Numbered from the stretch's first letter, positions 44,361-56,783 are shown. The stretch: 64,000 nt of DNA from Hygrophila difformis (GCA_030278955.1 JAOANR010000005.1:5127431-5191430), one strand, 5' to 3'. Notes: generated from the sequence alone by a model not told the origin. Program-made: numbers and translations.

Positions 44361-45076
44361 TGTTGGCACTAAACATTTCATGCAGGATTATATAGGTGTC
44401 ATTGCAACTCACTAACAACAATGCAGTTATGTCTTTGATGATCAAGTCACACCAGCACCATGGACTTAAAGACCAAGGCGGATTTCATTTATATATACTT
44501 CTTATACTTGTGTCTTAGAGTTAGATGTTTGTACTTACTTTTCATTCTTCTATACACTTTGTTGAGAACTTCTTAGATTCGATTAGAAGATATTGTCAAG
44601 TCAAGATCGTGTTCTTCATGTTAGATGATTGAGAGTTTTGATCTTGAGTGAATTAGTTTGTGATTTATTTTGTATATCATTTAGATCGAGTTGTTGAGTG
44701 AATTAGGTTGTGATTTATTTTGTATATCATTTAGATCGAGTTGTAATCCAAGATGGGAATACTTTTTGGAATAGTTCAGGATTTTAGTTCAGGGCTGTCA
44801 ACTAGCGGTAGGAACAACAAGATTGTTACTGAAATTCTGATCAGGGAGATTAGAGGTTGAGGGGGAGTCATCAGCTTCTAGATCGAGTAGGTAGAATTTG
44901 TTTCGAGTCTTGTAGTTGTTCTTGATCTTTGTTGAGTATTTCCCCTGGATTGGAATCCCCCAGATGTAGGACAGGAGGTCCGAACCTGGTCAACAAACGA
45001 TTGTCTCTTTACATTACTGCAATCGTGTGTGTGTGATCAGAACTACATATTAACACCCTACTTGTTGGGGCTGTCA
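44361..45076 (+). repeat. Copia 5' LTR
   Basis: 716 bp. It has a private 49-bp tandem duplication (44649-44697 and 44698-44746, each with tgtatatcatttagatcgag) that is single in the 3' LTR, explaining the length difference. Confidence 0.94.
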
Positions 45077-45078
45077 AT

Positions 45079-45091
45079 TGGTATCAGAGCC
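45079..45091 (+). promoter_or_regulatory. Copia primer binding site (tRNA-Met)
   Basis: TGGTATCAGAGCC two bases after the 5' LTR. Confidence 0.95.
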
Positions 45092-45128
45092 AATCTTCAA
45101 ACGACTTACTGGAGATTCAAGATTCATC

Positions 45129-46967
45129 ATGAGTAGGGAAATCTCACACCTGCGTCCACCGATCTTCGATGGAAACAACTATAGCTATTGGAAGTCAAGA
45201 ATGGAGTGCTATCTTAGAGCTCTTGGAGAAGATGTTTGGGATGCAGTCGAAGAAGCTTGGGAACCACCAACAAGAACTGAAACACCTACTACTGCTAGTG
45301 CAACTACAACCACATCCACATCTACGGAAACTACTCCAACCACTACCACCACAACCACTGCAGCACCAATAATCCGACTTGCTAGAAAGGCTGAATACAC
45401 AGCGACAGAAAGCGCTGCAAAACAAGGGAATTATGCAGCTATGAATGCAATCAGTGGAGCCATGGAAGAGGCACAACATAGGATGATCAAGAATTGCAAA
45501 AACGCCCATGATATGTGGAGATTTCTTGAAATCAGGTTTGAGGGTTCTGCAGATGTTAAGCTAACACGTTTACATCGCGTTGAGTCTTTGTATGACAGAT
45601 TGGAGATGACAGATGACGAAAACATCTCAAGACATTTTGAAAGATTTCAAAATGTGGTTAATCAATGCATAGAGCTTGGAAAGCATTTTGATGAACAGAA
45701 ATTGGTCCGGAAGATGCTATGTACGGTGTCACCTAAGTATTCAGGAAAGATCTCAGTTCTTGAGGAGAGTGAAAAGACCAATACAATGACTTTGGAAGAA
45801 TTGGTTGGAAACTTGCAAAATTATGAGATGAACCATTTGGAGTCAAGAAACAAAGGAAAATCGAAGAGTATTGCTCTAAAAGCTGAAAAGATTGATGATT
45901 CAGATGATGATCTAGATGAAGAGTTATCACTAATTACCAGAAGAATGGCCAAATTCCTTCAAGAAAAGAGAGCAAGACACTTACAGAAAGGTAAGCCTCA
46001 GAAATCCAGTTCTCACGGTGTTTCGACGTCAGACAAACAACATAATAAGGGTTCAAGGAAATTTGATGGGAAAGTCAGTAATCAAAGGAAACTCAAGGAG
46101 CCAGAAAAATTCGACAAATTCTCCTCTATTGTATGTTATGAATGTGGAGGCAAAGGTCATGTCAAAAAGGAATGCCCTACTGCCAAGAGAAAAGAAGGCA
46201 AAGCATATCAAGTCACTCTCAGTGATGGAGAATCCGATGTTGAGGCAACCGAGGAACAACAAAGTGATCCAGAAGATGTTGTAGCCTTAACCATTCGTGA
46301 TTGCAGCCCTCTAACAGGTATAACAAGCTCAATAGATTATTCTACTGATGAAGATGATTCTGTTAGTGCAGGTAATATCAATGAAATATATTCAAAGCTG
46401 GCTGATGCATATGAAGAGTTAAAGTTCGAGTATGATACTGCCTTCAGTGAGAACAAGAAGTTGTTAACGCAACTGACTGACCTCGGAATATCTTATGATG
46501 TGCTATCTGCTGAGAAGATCAAAATTCAGAAGGAATTGAAGCTTGTTAAGCTCAAAGTTGAAGAACTTCAAGCTGAATGTTTTAAACTTTCTGAAGAAAA
46601 GAACTCTTTGGCTACAGAAAATCAACAACTACAAACTAAGATCAGTGAACTATCTCAAACGGTTAAAGATAAAAATAAGTTAGATTCAGTTCTTTCTATG
46701 TGCAAAAGACCTGGTGATCTTTCAAGTATTGGATACAAGAAGAAAGGGAAGCCAAACAAGTTCAAATCAACCAAGAGAAACTTTGTCAGTGGAGGATACC
46801 TTGGTGAAGAATCAAGTAATACAGCTACCTACAAGAATGTGCCTATTCAAGTCAACCTTGCACCTCAAGACTCAAGGGATTGTATCTATTGTGGCCTACC
46901 TGGTCATCAAGCTGATACTTGTCTCAGGATAGTCAGAGATCTTTTAAATGGAAGACCCTTTGTCTAG
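45129..46967 (+). CDS. Copia gag
   Basis: 612 codons from the ATG at 45129 (MSREISHLRPPIFDGNNY) to TAG at 46965-46967. The N-terminal FDGNNYSYWKSRMECYL is the copia gag capsid motif. There is a Thr-rich insert at about residues 50-80, a CCHC knuckle CYECGGKGHVKKEC (46135-46176), a long coiled coil (about 46385-46680) and a second knuckle-like CIYCGLPGHQADTC near the end. The following pol is in the same frame, so a single UAG separates them. The frame is otherwise intact, and longer than typical copia gag, as in sireviruses. Confidence 0.9.
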   Translation: MSREISHLRPPIFDGNNYSYWKSRMECYLRALGEDVWDAVEEAWEPPTRTETPTTASATTTTSTSTETTPTTTTTTTAAPIIRLARKAEYTATESAAKQGNYAAMNAISGAMEEAQHRMIKNCKNAHDMWRFLEIRFEGSADVKLTRLHRVESLYDRLEMTDDENISRHFERFQNVVNQCIELGKHFDEQKLVRKMLCTVSPKYSGKISVLEESEKTNTMTLEELVGNLQNYEMNHLESRNKGKSKSIALKAEKIDDSDDDLDEELSLITRRMAKFLQEKRARHLQKGKPQKSSSHGVSTSDKQHNKGSRKFDGKVSNQRKLKEPEKFDKFSSIVCYECGGKGHVKKECPTAKRKEGKAYQVTLSDGESDVEATEEQQSDPEDVVALTIRDCSPLTGITSSIDYSTDEDDSVSAGNINEIYSKLADAYEELKFEYDTAFSENKKLLTQLTDLGISYDVLSAEKIKIQKELKLVKLKVEELQAECFKLSEEKNSLATENQQLQTKISELSQTVKDKNKLDSVLSMCKRPGDLSSIGYKKKGKPNKFKSTKRNFVSGGYLGEESSNTATYKNVPIQVNLAPQDSRDCIYCGLPGHQADTCLRIVRDLLNGRPFV

Positions 46968-48364
46968 CCGTCGTTAGAACTACAGAAGAAAATCCAGATT
47001 CGTAAGGCCTGGATACCTAAACACTCTAACAAACAATCACTTGTTCTTGTTGTTGTATCTTTGCAGGCACATCATAAGAACACCTTGTGGTATTTTGATT
47101 CTGGATGCTCTAGGCATATGACTGGAACCAAGAACATACTTCAAAATTTCACAGAACAAGATTGTGGAGAGGTGATGTATGGTGATGGTGCCAAAAGCAA
47201 AATCACTGGTTATAGTAAAATTGATAAGGGAGTTCTTTCTAATCTCTCTAAGGTCTATTTTGTCGAAGGTTTAACTACTAATTTGATTTCCATAAGCCAA
47301 TTATTTGATGAAAACTCCTTAGTGCTATTTGACATGAATACTTGTTATGTGTTTAAAGACTATAAGTGTATTATGTCAGGCAAAAGGTCTACTAATAACT
47401 GCTATATCTTAAAGGAAACAGTAGACAGGGCTTTGATTTTGAAAGAAGATCTCACAAGCCTTTGGCACAAGAGGATGGCACATCTGAATTACCAAACTCT
47501 TTACAAATTGAGTATATCCGGTGCTGTTAAAGGGTTGCCCAAACTACAGAATAACTCAAAAGTTATCTGTGAAGGATGCTCAAAGGGGAAACAAACCAAA
47601 GCTCAACACAAACGAGTTGATGAAATCACCACTAATCACTGTCTTGAACTTATTCATATGGACTTAATGGGTCCATTAGAAGTTGAAAGCCTCAATGGTA
47701 AAAGGTATGTACTTGTCATAGTGGATGATTTTTCTAGATTCACTTTTGTTTGTTTTCTAAGATCCAAAGATGAAGCCTTTGAGTATTTTGAGTCAATGAG
47801 CCTGAGGATCATGAACAAAAAACAAGGGAAGATCAAAAGGATTAGAACTGATCATGGAAGAGAGTTTGACAATCAACAATTCACTGATTTTTGTAAGCTA
47901 CATAGAATTTCACAAGAGTTCTCTGCCCCAAAAACTCCTCAACAGAATGGCATTGTAGAAAGGAAGAATAGGACCTTACAGGAGATGGCAAGGTCTACGC
48001 TTCATGATAGCACACTTCCCAAGACCTTTTGGGCCGAAGCAATCAACACAGCATGTCATGTTGCAAATAGAGTTCTTTTGAGGCCAAAGACAAACTTCAC
48101 TCCTTATCAAATATGGTATGATAAACTTCCTAATGTTAAATATTTTCATACGTTTGGTTGTTCTTGTCATGTTTACAGAGATCGGGAACAGCTTAAGAAG
48201 TTTGATGCTAGATCAGAAAAAAGGGTTGTTTTTAGGCTATGCTAACAACTCCAGAGCTTACAGAGTCTACTTGTCTGATAGCAAGAAGGTTATAGAATCT
48301 GTGAATGTTTTATTTGAAGATTCTCTATCTAAAGGATTATCTGAAGATGAAGATGGTCTACATT
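46968..48364 (+). pseudogene. Copia protease and integrase
   Basis: In frame with gag after the UAG. The protease active site is WYFDSGCSRHMTG (47085-47123). Integrase has the zinc region with HKRMAHLNYQTL and CEGCSKGKQ (47466-47600), then catalytic Asp in HMDLMGPLE, Asp in RTDHGREF and Glu in NGIVERKNRTL (about 47655, 47850, 47955). A frameshift near 48230 breaks the integrase C-terminus, and a TAA at about 48364-48366 interrupts the linker to RT. Confidence 0.9.
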
Positions 48365-48366
48365 AA

Positions 48367-50169
48367 TTTCCTGTTATTGATCCACCAACTGAGGAATCAC
48401 ATGAACCATTATTTGAAGCTGATGAAGAAGCTGAAGCTGAAACTGATGTTATGGCTGATACTGAAGAAGAGCAACAACCACTTGTCATTTCTGATAATGA
48501 TAAGAGGAAAGGTCCTAGAACCTTGAAGCATCATTCTAATGCTGACATTATAGGAGAATTAGATGCACCAAGACAGACCAGAAATAAGAAAATTGATTAC
48601 AAGCAACTGGCTGGAATGAACTGTTTCATATCCAAGGTTAAGCCAAGAAATGCCTCAGAAGCTTTCAAAGATGAATACTGGATTGCAGCCATCCAAGATG
48701 AGTTACTTCAATTTGAAAGAAACTCTGTATGGGAGTTGGTACCACCCCCTGACAACATCAACATTATTGGTACTAAATGGATCTTTAGAAATAAGAAAGA
48801 TGAGCATGGAAATATAGTCAGAAATAAAGCTCGACTGGTAGCACAAGGCTACACACAAATTGAAGGATTGGATTATGGAGAGACTTATGCACCAGTGGCC
48901 AGAATGGAAGTTGTAAGGATCTTGTTGTCTGTTGCATGCTACTTGGATTTCAAGTTGTATCAAATGGATATCAAGACTGCTTTTCTGAATGGAAGAATAA
49001 AGGAGGAAATTTATGTAGCTCAACCAGCTGGGTTTGAAGATCATAAGCTTCCAGACTATGTCTACAGAGTTAAAGGAGCTTTATATGGTCTTAAGCAAGC
49101 ACCTCGTGCCTGGTATGAAAGGTTGTCACAATTTCTCGTCAACAACGGTTACACCAGAGGAAATGTGGATAAGACTTTATTCATTAAGCATTCAGACAAA
49201 CACATCATAGTTGTTCAGGTCTATGTTGATGACATCATCTTTGGTTCTACTTCAGAAGAACTTAGAAAAGGTTTCATTCATGCCATGAAGACAGAATTTG
49301 AGATGAGTATGCTTGGAGAATTGCATTATTTTCTTGGATTACAGATTAAACAAGGAAAAGATGGTATATTCTTATCACAAGAGAAGTATGCTATAAATAT
49401 GCTCAAGAAGTTTAACTTAGAAGATAGCAAAGTGGCAAGAACCCCTCAAGGATTACATGAGAAACTTTCTAAAAATGATACAAGTAATGATGTTGATCAA
49501 AAGCTCTACAGAAGTATGATAGGTAGTCTTCTCTACCTAATAGCAACCAGACCAGATATCTCATATAGCACTGGAGTATGTGCTAGATTTCAATCTCAAC
49601 CTAAGGAAACACACCTTAAAGCAGCTAAGAGAATCATGAGATATATTAAAGGAACCATTGGACTTGGAATCTGGTACTCTAAAAGATCATCATTGGATCT
49701 TATAGGATACACAGACTCGAACTGGGCTGGAAGTTGTGATGACAGACGCTCGACAACAGGAGGCTGTTTCTATCTTGGTGACAATTTGGTTAGCTGGTAC
49801 TCAAGGAAACAAAACATAGTTGCCCTATCTACAGCTGAAGCAGAATACATAGCTGCTACATGTTGCTGCTCTCAACTCATGTGGATGAAGCAAACCTTGG
49901 CAGACTATGGAGTAAATCAAGAGAAATTTGTGGTACTATGTGACAATACAAGTGCTATAAACATATCTAAGAATCCAGTGCTTCACAATAGGAGCAAGCA
50001 TATTGACATCAGGTATCATTTCATTAGAGATTTAGTTGAAGATAACATTTGTGATATTCAACATGTAGGGTCGTCAGAGCAGCGTGCTGACATCCTAACT
50101 AAAGCCATGGAGGGAGATAAGTTTGATAGGCTTAGAACTATTCTGGGCCTAAGTTTCTACACCAATTGA
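48367..50169 (+). pseudogene. Copia reverse transcriptase and RNase H
   Basis: Open to TGA at 50167-50169. An acidic linker precedes RT, which shows NSVWELVPPP, GTKWIFRNKKDEHG, the MDIKTAFLNG catalytic Asp and the YVDD box (near 49224-49235). RNase H has TDSNWAGSCDDRRSTTG, STAEAEYIAA and the terminal NRSKHIDIRYHFIRD and RADILTKAM. All catalytic positions I can see are intact. It lacks its own start because of the upstream stop. Confidence 0.93.
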
Positions 50170-50519
50170 ATTTCATTATGTTTTGGGCCTTCTTTGTTTT
50201 TTCTTGTATACTAATCTTTACAGGCCCGAGCTTTTTAGAGAAGGAAACGAATAAAGACAAAATTTTGATATGGAGGGATTTTGAAAGGACGTCTGATCTG
50301 TGTCATCATCACTCTGCAACACCAGTAACCATCCCTTCACCCCTGCAGCTCACGTCGCCCGAAACCGTCATCATTTCTTCGCCTTTTCTTCTTTGTCGAT
50401 CGTGGTTAAACGTTTCACATTTCTTTCTCTCTTTAAATACTTTGTCTCGCATTTCTTTTCTGCACTTCTCTTCTTTTGTTTTTTGTTGGTTTCTTAGTTG
50501 TGCAGCTTATTCTCTTTCA
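50170..50519 (+). other. Copia pol-to-ORF3 spacer
   Basis: About 350 bases. A frame from 50166 runs through it into the ORF3 start, with a hydrophobic N-terminus (MNFIMFWAFFVFSCILIF), and several pyrimidine-rich runs lie near 50400-50515. It may be a leader, or the extended N-terminus of ORF3. Confidence 0.5.
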
Positions 50520-52038
50520 ATGGCGTCTTCTTCTTCCCCCAAATCCCCTTCTGATCCAACTACTGAGTCATCCGCCCCAACAAATGCTGAAACATCCATT
50601 GATCCATCAAGATTGTCTCGTCTGTTCTTCTAGCTCTTGGCGAATCCTTCGCGAATCCAGCTACTGAAATTGGAGAATCGTCTGGTGGTAATGCTGACGA
50701 CAACGTCACTGATGTCCTTCCACTCGAGAGTCTACCACCTACTGAAGACCATCCTGTTCCTTCCTCTGGAGATCTTCATGCACCTCCTTTGCCTGCTCTT
50801 CCAGCACCTCAGAAAGAAACCTTCTCCGTCGACTGGGATGATGGAACCACTACAGACTACCCTCAAGGTAATGAGGATGATTTTTTCAATACTGCTGACG
50901 ATGTTATTACTGGAGAACAGGAACAAACAAGGAACGAAGAGCCGGATCCTGAAGTTACTCCGGAACATCGCCCTGTCGCCCGTACCCCTGTGACTCGGTC
51001 TCGTAAAAGAAAGGATAAGCAGCCTGCTGTTGAGACAACACAGAAATGACCAATGAAAGTTGGCCCCATGACTGTTCGGGATGCTCTAAATTTTAAGTTC
51101 TATGACAAGGATGCGCAGAAATTTGCCAAGGAACTCAACAATAGAGACTTCATACCAGAGGAGCAGTTTGTACATCTATCTACAAGGAGCTGGGTTTTTC
51201 AAAATACTTGGAGGATTGCCATCTTCTCTACTGGGCTACTAAACTGGAGGACTACTCTCCTGCTTTGGTTTGCGAGTTCTATGCCGACATTCATCCGGAT
51301 GTCCTGGATGCTGAGTCGCCTTTTGGTGGGAAGATCTACATACGCGGCAAAATCCTGGAGATTTTTCCCCAAGTCATTAACTAGTTGTTGAAGGTGCAGC
51401 TTAACAGCAACCTTGATGATGTGACGAACTATATGCCAAACTCAAATGCCGAAGTTGCTTATGAGATCTCCAATACCAAAAGCGTTGCATTTGGATGCGG
51501 ACAACTTTGTGCTACTCAACTCACTCTGAAGTTCAGCTGTCGCTTCCGTCTCTGCAGTTCCAACATCCTCCCGACTACCAACGCCAGCCAAGTGTCCTCT
51601 CATATGGGTAAACTCATGTTCTGTATTGAAAAATATCTTAACATGAAAAATTTTGGTCTCTCTGTGCTTTCCAAGATGGTAGGTTACACACGCGGATCGA
51701 TTGGCAAGAACGATCTCCTACCCTATCCCGCATTGATCACAAGGTTTTTGAAGAAAAATGGGATCAAAGTACCCAAAGAGGAGTGCATTCCCATTAACTA
51801 GAACACTCCCACCAATGATCTGAGGAATATGCAAAACGACATCCTTCTTGGTCCTGCTCTGTCCGGCACAGCGTTAGTGAACCATCTCAAAACCATCATT
51901 CTTCGACAGAGTGAGGAGGTGTCTAGTGTTATTTCTGCTGGCCTCCGCATCAGGAAGCAAAACAACAACATGCTGAAGTTGCTTCCAGGCTCATTTGATC
52001 CTCCTCCCACTGGCGAAGATGATGATGAGGAGGCTTGA
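50520..52038 (+). pseudogene. Copia extra ORF after pol (sirevirus envelope-position gene)
   Basis: Starts MASSSSPKSPSDPTTES at 50520. The first third is Pro/Ser/Thr/Asp/Glu-rich and disordered. A basic VTRSRKRKDKQP patch near 50990-51030 looks like a nuclear localisation signal. A middle domain (about 51085-51400) with FAKELNNRDFIPEEQF, VCEFYADIHP and KILE resembles the plant-specific 'putative plant transposon protein' domain. Breaks: a frameshift or stop near 50633, TGA near 51049, a shift near 51170 and stops near 51383 and 51801. No convincing fusion peptide or transmembrane anchor is seen, so an envelope role is only positional. Confidence 0.65.
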
Positions 52039-52446
52039 CTCATCAAGGGGGAGATGTCTCAAACTGAACTGAACTGATTGACTGATGTTAATGGGTAATG
52101 TTGACAACGTTTTAAGGGGGTACATTCTGAACTTAATTCTTTTGAAATTGGGTCTGTAACTAATGGTATTTTACTGCTGGATACTTTTGGATACTCTTGT
52201 TTGCTGTTGCTTGCTAATGCTTACTAATGTTTAGCTTGTTTTGTGGTTAGACATTATATGCTTGGATTTCTATGTCTGAAATTTTTTTAGCTAGCTGTTT
52301 TGGTTATTTTTCTTGCTGGTGTTACTCTTACTTGTTAACTACTTTTATTTGGACTTGATCTATTAACCTCTGTTGTTAGTTTGAAATTCTGAATTGTTAT
52401 TCATCATATTAGTTTGAGACTTTATGTGATGAATCAACCTCTTCAT
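52039..52446 (+). other. Copia 3' untranslated region
   Basis: T-rich sequence with no ORF, between the extra ORF and the PPT. Confidence 0.7.
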
Positions 52447-52461
52447 GAAATGAGGGGGAGA
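52447..52461 (+). promoter_or_regulatory. Copia polypurine tract
   Basis: gaaatgagggggaga immediately before the 3' LTR. Confidence 0.9.
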
Positions 52462-52462
52462 T

Positions 52463-53129
52463 TGTTGGCACTAAATATTTCATGCAGGATTATATAGGTG
52501 TCATTGCAACTCACTAACAACAATGCAGTTATGTCTTTGATGATCAAGTCACACCAGCACCATGGACTTAAAGACCAAGGCGGATTTCATTTTATATATA
52601 CTTCTTATACTTGTGTCTTAGAGTTAGATGTTTGTACTTACTTTTCATTCTTCTATACACTTTATTGAGAGCTTCTTAGATTCGATTAGAAGATATTGTA
52701 AAGTCAAGATCGTGTTCTTCATGTTAGATGATTGAGAGTTTTGATCTTGAGTGAATTAGGTTGTGATTCATTTTGTATATCATTTAGATCGAGTTGTAAT
52801 CCAAGATGGAAATACTTCTTGGAATAGTTTAGGATTTTAGTTCAGGGCTGTCAACTAGTGGTAGGAACAACAAGATTGTTACTGAAATTCTGATCAGGGA
52901 GATTAGAGGTTGAGGGGGAGTCATCAGCTTCTAGATCGAGTTGGTAGAATTTGTTTCGAGTCTTGTAGTTGTTCTTGATCTTTGTTGAGTATTTCGCCTG
53001 GATTGGAATCCCCCGGATGTAGGACAGGAGGTCCGAACCATGTCAACAAACGATTGTCTCTTTACATTACTGCAATCGTGTGTGTGTGATCAGAACTACA
53101 TATTAACACCCTACTCGTTGGGACTGTCA
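52463..53129 (+). repeat. Copia 3' LTR
   Basis: 667 bp, partner of 44361-45076; ends ggactgtca before the aatat duplication. Confidence 0.94.
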
Positions 53130-53335
53130 AATATTAATACCAAGGTGTTGAGTAATAAACCCTCTCTCCATATCTTAGGCATGTGTGGACACAAAGGCTG
53201 TCGATTTTCCCGGATTCATTAACAGGCCAGATGCTTGTCCAAACTTGCGCATAACCTGTCCCATGCAACGTAAACTCTCCTCTTCTAATTCAGAACATGG
53301 AATGAGGTCGTCCCCATAACCAGGTATTACTTTCT
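53130..53335 (-). pseudogene. LINE 5' remainder (RT palm), separated by copia
   Basis: On the minus strand the sense begins GYGDDLIP, the LINE RT catalytic box where YADD is usual, followed by the conserved FGQASGLLMNPGKS segment, and runs to 53130 where it continues at 44355. One in-frame stop is present near 53175. The LINE is 5'-truncated here, abutting segmental copy 2. Confidence 0.82.
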
Positions 53336-56112
53336 TTGTAATACCTGACTAACCCCATACAAATGTAATACCTGGGAAAAAAAAAACATTTTAAAAAATT
53401 GAACTCTAAATAAATAAAAATTAAATGGCACTATATCTGCACATTATTCTAACACATACTTTTAATGAGATTTTGTGTAAACATCAATAATTAATACAAA
53501 GTTAACTAATAGCAAAAAAAATCTAGAATTAAATAATTAATTCATCCATAACACATATGCATGTGGATTAACAATACATTAAAAGAAAAATACAAACATG
53601 TATGCAGTATTTTTCTTAGCAAATACTAATAAATCTACACAAATAGAGGAACTAATAAATTCTTCTACTTGTAAGACACGGTGAAGACATAAGAATTTGA
53701 ATAAATTTTGAATTGATTTAATACGTGAAGACAAGTTGGACGTTTTTTTTTTTTTTTTTACCATCCCTACCTTTCTACCTATTTATTGTATTGATTTAAT
53801 ACGTGAAGAGCTAATTATTTTAACTATTAATACAAAAGATAAAAAAAAAGGAATGTATATTAATATTATAAATTACACTTGAAAGGACTTTCCAATTACC
53901 TCTGGGGAAAGTGTGGCATGAGCTCCCACCATCTATTTCCTAGCTTGTGATAAGCTGTTCAGCAAAACAAATTACCTCAGGGAAATGGAAATTTATAAAT
54001 TACAACGTAAATAAATTAAATAATAAAATGTTTAAAATTATATATACACATAAATATAGTGTTGTCACCTCTGGTAACCCTGTTCACCATCGCCGTCTCA
54101 GGCACGCCGCACTAGATCCTATCTTTATTGGGTTACCAATTCAAGAAGGGTGTTTTATTGAAGGCTCTTATTAGATTCAGTTGTTCGGTGATTTGAATTA
54201 TATATTTCTATTCAAGATCAAGAAGTAAAGAGCAACGTTCGTGCATGTTCGTGCGTTACCTGTAACCAGAGAGAAGAGGCAATATTCAATTACTTGGAGT
54301 GTGACTGAGAATTAAGATTATTGAAGCGTGTTTCGCCCTTCCCTTCCATAGTGCTATCAGAGAACTTGCATGTCAGCTCAGGGATGAGTCTGACTTTGAT
54401 AGTGCTATTAGAGAGAAGCTGACGGAACACCGATGCAGCTGTTGTTTTCGATCTATTCCAACAGTGTATTACCAATCGCAGAAAGAGAGGTACATATTGC
54501 CATTTCAAAGAGCTTTTAGACTTTTTTTTTAGCTTTTATGGCATTATTCATCATGAAAAAATTCTCTCTCGGAAACGAAAATTTATAAATTACAAAGTAA
54601 AAAATAAAATAATAAAATGTTTAAAATTATATACTTCACTTATATACATATAAATGTTTAATTATCACACTAGATCCTGTATTTATCGGTTTACCAATCA
54701 AAGAAGGCGTTTTATTGAAGGCTCTTAGATTCAGTTGCTCGGTGATTTGAATTATATATTTCAATTCAAGAATAAGAAGTGAAGAGCAACAACCATGCGC
54801 CTTCGTGCGTTACCTGTTACTGAGAAAGAAGAGGCAATATTCAATTACTTAGAGTGCGATTGAGAATTAAGATTATGAAGCGTGTTTCGCCCTTCCCTTC
54901 CATAGGGACAACTCCTCACAATCAATGTTATACAGGTAATCATAAAGGTTTAATGCATCAAAATTTCTTACACTTCTTTGAAACCCTAATTGAAGTCATA
55001 TCTAATTCTGTCAAAATATTCGCACTTTTTTTCTTCAAAGAATTTTGATTCGTTTATTCAATTTTCTTACAAAGAGTTATATTTTCGAATTTGATGATTG
55101 TTGGATGCACAACAACGTTGGAATCTCCATTACATTTTAGCAGTAAATTTTTTTAGACAACTGGTGGCAGGCAGTACCTAAATTTATTTACAACTCAACT
55201 GATTCATTTAATCTTAGCATCTCAAATTTATCATCTATGCACGAATTTTTAAATCGAGTCGAGGAGGGTTGGTTGGTTTTTAGTTTTTACCAAAGGCTTG
55301 CTTGGAGGACGCACACAACACAATGATGAGTTTTCTTTAATTTTATTCAAATAATTTGATTTCATATCATATCATCTCTTTTCTTTGTATCATTTTATTT
55401 CTCACTTTTTAATTTTGAAACAATCGCATTCAGAGAAATTATATTCTAACATCTCGAGTGTATGACAACTCTTTTGAACCAACTTATGCAGTTACTACTT
55501 TAACAAACAGTGTTAGCTTATAACCTTCACGAACCCACTTATATTGGAACTTATTATTAACTTGCTAATTGTTACTTTTCAAAATTACCCCTTACTCAAT
55601 GCCTTGCTTTTAGTTTGTACTTAGATATGAGACCCGTGCGTGTGCGTTCGCGCACGAATTCAACAACACTAAAAATCACATCAATTTAATAATTTAATTA
55701 AGTTTCATCTCATTAATGTTGTTTTTTCTTGTAAATACACTCCACATGCCACAGCTGACTATGTATATAAGTACTATGTAAAATGTAAAATGGGAGAATA
55801 ATAATAAATTGTGCATTAATGGCTAATTACCGGTGAAAAGGAGGAAAAAGGCACAAGATGTGGCCAGATTGAAAATATGAAAAGGCTCAAGAACCGAACG
55901 GCAAATACTGCATACCACCACACCATCAAGCTAATTACACATTTACTAATCTAATTATTAATTAAATTAGTAATTATAGTATTATAGATTTATAGCACCT
56001 TTCTTTTCTGCACATTTATTTACTGGGATATAGTTTAGTGTATTTACTACTGGGATATAGTTTAGTCTATTTACTTAAATTTTATACTATAAATAAAAAT
56101 TATACAACCATA

Positions 56113-56575
56113 TACTCCATCTGTCCCATTAAAAGTTGTCACTATTCCTTTTTGAGGTGTCCCAATAAGGTTGACCACTTTCCCTTTTAAGCAAATTAAA
56201 TTAACATATGCATGATTAAAAACTCCGCAATAATGATAATTGTACTTTCTGCACAAAGTCCCTATATATGTTTAACCAGTAATATCTCAAAATGTGTACA
56301 AATGAAAATTATATAAAATATATACTATAAAACTATATGATTAGACGATTCCAACAAGACCACACTTGACTATATTTTCTTTCTACATCATTACGATAAA
56401 ATTAAGTCAAAGTTAAATAATAAATAATAAATATGATTAAAAGTCAAATGTAACCATTATAAATTACATGGATGGATTAGTCAAATTTACTCACACTATT
56501 TTAACTACTAAACACCACAATCTAAATTCTCGTGCCCAAAAGAAAGTTGTCACTTTTAATGGGACGGAGGGAGTA
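56113..56575. mobile_element. Stowaway-type MITE (Tc1/mariner)
   Basis: Element 56115-56573 (459 bp), flanked by TA. The ends are CTCCATCTGTCCCATTAAAAG and its inverse CTTTTAATGGGACGGAGGGAG, close to the Stowaway CTCCCTCCGTCCC end. The paralogous site in copy 1 (near 5205) reads catatactagatatt with no insert. No transposase is present. Confidence 0.93.
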
Positions 56576-56783
56576 CTAGATATTACCCTTACACAAAACT
56601 AAACCAAAAAGAGTTATTAGTGAAAGAATTTTCTCGTGTAATTTGTACTGAGCCCTTAAGTTCTCGAAGTTTGTCAAGTTGAGATTTTTTTAAAATAAAA
56701 ATTCCAAATAAAATTGATTAGAATGTTAACTTATGGGATTTTTTTTTACAATTTAATTTTCTCAAAAGAAGTGCAAATAAAAT

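Larger units (their letters stand above)
44361..53129 (+). mobile_element. Complete Ty1/copia retrotransposon with extra 3' ORF
   Basis: 8.8 kb on the plus strand. LTRs 44361-45076 and 52463-53129 start tgttggca and end tgtca. It has a tRNA-Met PBS, a PPT, and the copia order gag, protease, integrase, RT, RNase H. A further 1.5-kb reading region lies between pol and the 3' LTR, the position of the envelope-like gene of sireviruses (SIRE/Maximus). LTRs differ by about 1 per 100 bases by eye plus a 49-bp duplication in the 5' LTR. Confidence 0.94.
44356..53134. repeat. Copia target-site duplication aatat
   Basis: aatat at 44356-44360 and 53130-53134. The LINE reading frame continues across when the element is set aside. 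Confidence 0.9.

Noticed and set aside
47020..47056. Intron 3' end in copia (pyrimidine run and CAG before the protease)
   Set aside because: Coding sense typical of the gag-protease linker runs straight through it, so no intron is needed.
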